DNA of 64,000 bases from Flagellimonas onchidii. GTDB lineage: Bacteria > Bacteroidota > Bacteroidia > Flavobacteriales > Flavobacteriaceae. The notes beneath the pieces were generated by a model. It saw only the letters and a program-made list of their open reading frames with translations, searched no databases and had not been told where the DNA came from. Every line of letters begins with the position of its first letter. The stretch's first letter is position 1. Positions 61,951 to 64,000 of the stretch are shown piece after piece. A program made the translations under genes and the position numbers. The stretch lies in NCBI RefSeq assembly GCF_004804315.1, contig NZ_SRXX01000015.1, positions 1 through 64,000 of the forward strand. Reading direction: 5' to 3'.

Positions 61951-63060
61951 TCAGGCGTTGATGATTACTCTTTCTACCCTCGGAGAAATGGCGGTCAATA
62001 CTTCATAAGAGATGGTATTTGCAGCATTCGCAAAGGCTTCTGCCGAGGCTCCTTGCCCAAAAACGAGCACTTCGTCCCCTGCTTTGCAATCAATTCCCGT
62101 TACGTCGACCATGATCATATCCATACATACATTGCCAATGATGGGTGCTTTTTTTCCATTGATGGAAACATGGGTTTTCCCATTACCATACTGACGACCA
62201 ATTCCGTCGGCATGTCCTAAAGGGAGAGTGGCGGTGGTTCGAAACCCTTTGGATTGGTATGTCCGGTTGTACCCTACGCTTTCGTTCGGCTCTATTTTGT
62301 GCATTTGGGAAATAACTGTTTTCAAGGTGGCGACAGGTTGGAGTTTTGAATCAACATTCGCATGGTTTCCATAACCATAGAGGCCTATCCCACTGCGCAC
62401 CATTTCAAATTGGGCTTCAGGATAGTTTAAGATTCCCGAGGTGTTCAACATATGACGAAAAGGGGAATGATCTAATTTTTCACTGACCTCCCTGCTTATT
62501 TTTTCAAAAGTGTTGATTTGGTTTTGACTGAAGTCCTTTTCATTTCGATCTTCTGAAGCCGCCAAATGCGAGAAAATGGAAATTACGTTTAGCTCATTTT
62601 TACCCTGCAACTGTTCTTGGATATAATCCACATCATTTTCCCAAAACCCTAATCGATTGAGACCTGTATTAAATTTGATATGGACCGGATAGTCGGTTAA
62701 TTGTCTTTGACTTGCAGTCTCCAAAAACTGCCTTAGAATTTTAGGCGAATAAAGGCTAGGTTCCAAAGCATGATCGATCATTTCTTCAAAGTTTGTAGGT
62801 AATGGATGCAACACCAGAATGGGTGTCTTTATTCCTACGTTTCTTAGAAGAACACCTTCTTTCACATAGGCCACGGCAAGATAATCCGCTCCCAAACTTT
62901 CCAGTTTTTTGGCAATCTCCACCATGTCATTGCCATAGGCAAAAGCCTTGACTACGGCCAAAAATTTGGTTTTTGGATCTATTTTGGATTTTAGATAGCT
63001 GAAATTGTGCTCAAGGGCCTTCAGATTTATAAAAAGAGTGGTTTCACCAATTTTATCCAT
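61951..63060 (-). CDS. alr: Alanine racemase
   Basis: This 369-aa PLP enzyme makes D-alanine for peptidoglycan. The PLP-binding Lys38 lies in FLAVVKAFAYGND (family consensus KANAYGHG, here varied). Catalytic Tyr is in ESVGYNRTY, phosphate-binding RSGIGLYGYGN and the second-domain PIIGNVCMDMIMVD are present. ATG 63060 is chosen: it lies within the tdk stop overlap (8 bases, ATGGATAA), which indicates translational coupling to thymidine kinase; an earlier in-frame codon lies inside tdk. Confidence 0.93.
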   Translation of the reverse strand: MDKIGETTLFINLKALEHNFSYLKSKIDPKTKFLAVVKAFAYGNDMVEIAKKLESLGADYLAVAYVKEGVLLRNVGIKTPILVLHPLPTNFEEMIDHALEPSLYSPKILRQFLETASQRQLTDYPVHIKFNTGLNRLGFWENDVDYIQEQLQGKNELNVISIFSHLAASEDRNEKDFSQNQINTFEKISREVSEKLDHSPFRHMLNTSGILNYPEAQFEMVRSGIGLYGYGNHANVDSKLQPVATLKTVISQMHKIEPNESVGYNRTYQSKGFRTTATLPLGHADGIGRQYGNGKTHVSINGKKAPIIGNVCMDMIMVDVTGIDCKAGDEVLVFGQGASAEAFANAANTISYEVLTAISPRVERVIINA

Positions 63061-63697
63061 TGGCCGGTTTCTTTTTAGCATCCACTTCCTCAGCTTCAAC
63101 ATCCATTTTGCTCACCTTTTCTTTAAGCATAGCCTTGTAGAATGCAGCTCTGCTCAAAGGTTCATACTCACCAGTTTCCCCAAGGAGTACCAATTTGTCA
63201 TTATTGGCTTTTCTAAAACTATAATTGGCGAGATTTCCTGTTCGCGTGCAAACGGCATGCACCTTGGTCACATATTCCGCAGTGGCCATTAGAGCTGGCA
63301 TGGGGCCGAAGGGATTTCCCTTAAAATCCATGTCCAGACCGGCAACTACAACCCTTACACCACGGTTCGCTAGATCATTACAAACAGTAACAATTTCGTC
63401 ATCAAAAAATTGGGCCTCGTCAATACCCACCACATCACAATCATCTGCCAAAATCCGAATATTGGCTGCTGCTGGAACTGGCGTGGAGCGTATTTCATTG
63501 GCATCATGGGAAACAACCATGTCTTCGTGATATCGGGTATCCACAATCGGTTTGAAGATTTCCACCTTTTGCTTGGCAAACTGCGCGCGTCTCAATCTTC
63601 TGATCAATTCCTCCGTCTTTCCAGAAAACATGGAGCCACAGATAACTTCTATCCAGCCAAATTGTTCTTTAGGGTTGACGGTGTTTTCGAGAAACAT
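63053..63697 (-). CDS. tdk: Thymidine kinase (type II)
   Basis: This 214-aa salvage enzyme phosphorylates thymidine to dTMP. Walker A is GSMFSGKT, Walker B is VVGIDEAQFFDD with the catalytic Glu. The lasso region (AVCTRTGNLANYSFRK, EYEPLSRAAFYKAM) lacks three of the four cysteines that bind zinc in the E. coli and human type II enzymes, so this form should be zinc-free; the phylum commonly has this variant. A charged tail (EEVDAKKKPANG) ends the protein. It overlaps alr by 8 bases. Confidence 0.94.
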   Translation of the reverse strand: MFLENTVNPKEQFGWIEVICGSMFSGKTEELIRRLRRAQFAKQKVEIFKPIVDTRYHEDMVVSHDANEIRSTPVPAAANIRILADDCDVVGIDEAQFFDDEIVTVCNDLANRGVRVVVAGLDMDFKGNPFGPMPALMATAEYVTKVHAVCTRTGNLANYSFRKANNDKLVLLGETGEYEPLSRAAFYKAMLKEKVSKMDVEAEEVDAKKKPANG

Positions 63698-63750
63698 ACT
63701 GTACTTTTAAACGAAATTGGGTAGTTTTTTCGTTTTATTAAAGGAAAACA

Positions 63751-63758
63751 CAAAACTA
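63751..63758 (-). promoter_or_regulatory. Candidate -7 element for tdk-alr
   Basis: The minus strand reads TAGTTTTG, matching TAnnTTTG, 53 bases before the tdk start. No -33 TTG at standard distance is seen. Confidence 0.4.
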
Positions 63759-63855
63759 CTAAAAAAATATGCCTTGATTTAGGGTTAAAATTTAACCTTT
63801 TATTCGTACAGAAATATTCAAATAGGTTTTATTTTTATAAGAAAGATTTAAAGCG

Positions 63856-64000
63856 ATGATCAGGAAATTAAGGGAAGAATTGATAAAGCTCTCGACAGAC
63901 ATCATTACGTCAAGAGAGGATAAGGAGTTGACAGAGCTTTATGACAGTGCGAAGGAAATTTATGAGAAATTGGCCGTACTCAAATTTATTGATGAAAAGT
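63856..64000 (+). CDS. Hypothetical protein, N-terminal part (cut by the window edge)
   Basis: An ATG at 63856 opens a frame of 48 codons that runs to the right edge. The visible part begins MIRKLREELIKL and is strongly helical and charged, with segments STDIITSREDKELTEL and YDSAKEIYEKLAVLKF, so it could be a coiled-coil or helical-bundle protein. Its intergenic space is shared with tdk on the other strand. No family is recognised from the fragment. Confidence 0.55.
   Translation, partial: MIRKLREELIKLSTDIITSREDKELTELYDSAKEIYEKLAVLKFIDEK

Overview
The window is chromosomal DNA of a marine-type member of the Flavobacteriaceae (Bacteroidetes). The evidence is AT-rich coding sequence, TAnnTTTG-type -7 promoter elements, short intergenic repeats with TTCGAC/GCTCAG cores, the order DUF177-rpmF-fabH-accB-accC, and protein signatures typical of the phylum. 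The species cannot be fixed from the sequence alone.

Layout. 1-1260 is the right part of a GC-richer IS21-family element (istA 3' end, istB, terminal repeats) that abuts a truncated hypothetical gene. 1746-2346 holds three tandem XRE regulators, the middle one a remnant. 2535-4746 is a PAS histidine kinase with a single-domain response regulator, convergent with a TauE/SafE permease. 5581-10358 carries two tandem sodium:solute symporters and a NagX/HGSNAT-like membrane acetyltransferase. 10406-18482 is housekeeping: a HEAT-like protein, riboflavin synthase, pdxA, the DUF177-rpmF-fabH-accB-accC lipid block, an FAD oxidoreductase and a SPOUT RNA methyltransferase.

The centre (18845-53820) is the striking part. 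Reading leftward from 50446 come a TolC-like outer-membrane factor, a HlyD/MacA-type adaptor, a MacB-type ATPase, eleven consecutive and clearly paralogous FtsX/MacB-type permeases of 786-815 aa (8,776 aa in total), a secreted DUF2807-like protein and a second MacB-type ATPase. All fifteen genes face the same way with gaps of 8-72 bases, so this may be a 31.6-kb operon. Divergently, a sigma54-type response regulator, a membrane histidine kinase and a GreA-like protein form a translationally coupled unit. The shared 202-base intergenic region contains a -24/-12-like element facing tolC and two phased TGT-N11-ACA palindromes at enhancer distance. My reading is a tripartite efflux or envelope-stress system in which one outer channel, one adaptor and two ATPases are shared by eleven diversified permeases, switched on by the adjacent two-component system. 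The substrates are unknown.

53821-56601 is repeat-rich accessory DNA with a secreted hypothetical protein, a fused MNT-HEPN protein and a small membrane protein. 56602-63697, all leftward, holds arfB, an orphan ABC ATPase with a TOBE-like tail, a lipoprotein prolyl oligopeptidase, asd, mscL, alr and tdk. A rightward gene is cut by the right edge. No rRNA, tRNA or CRISPR array was seen.
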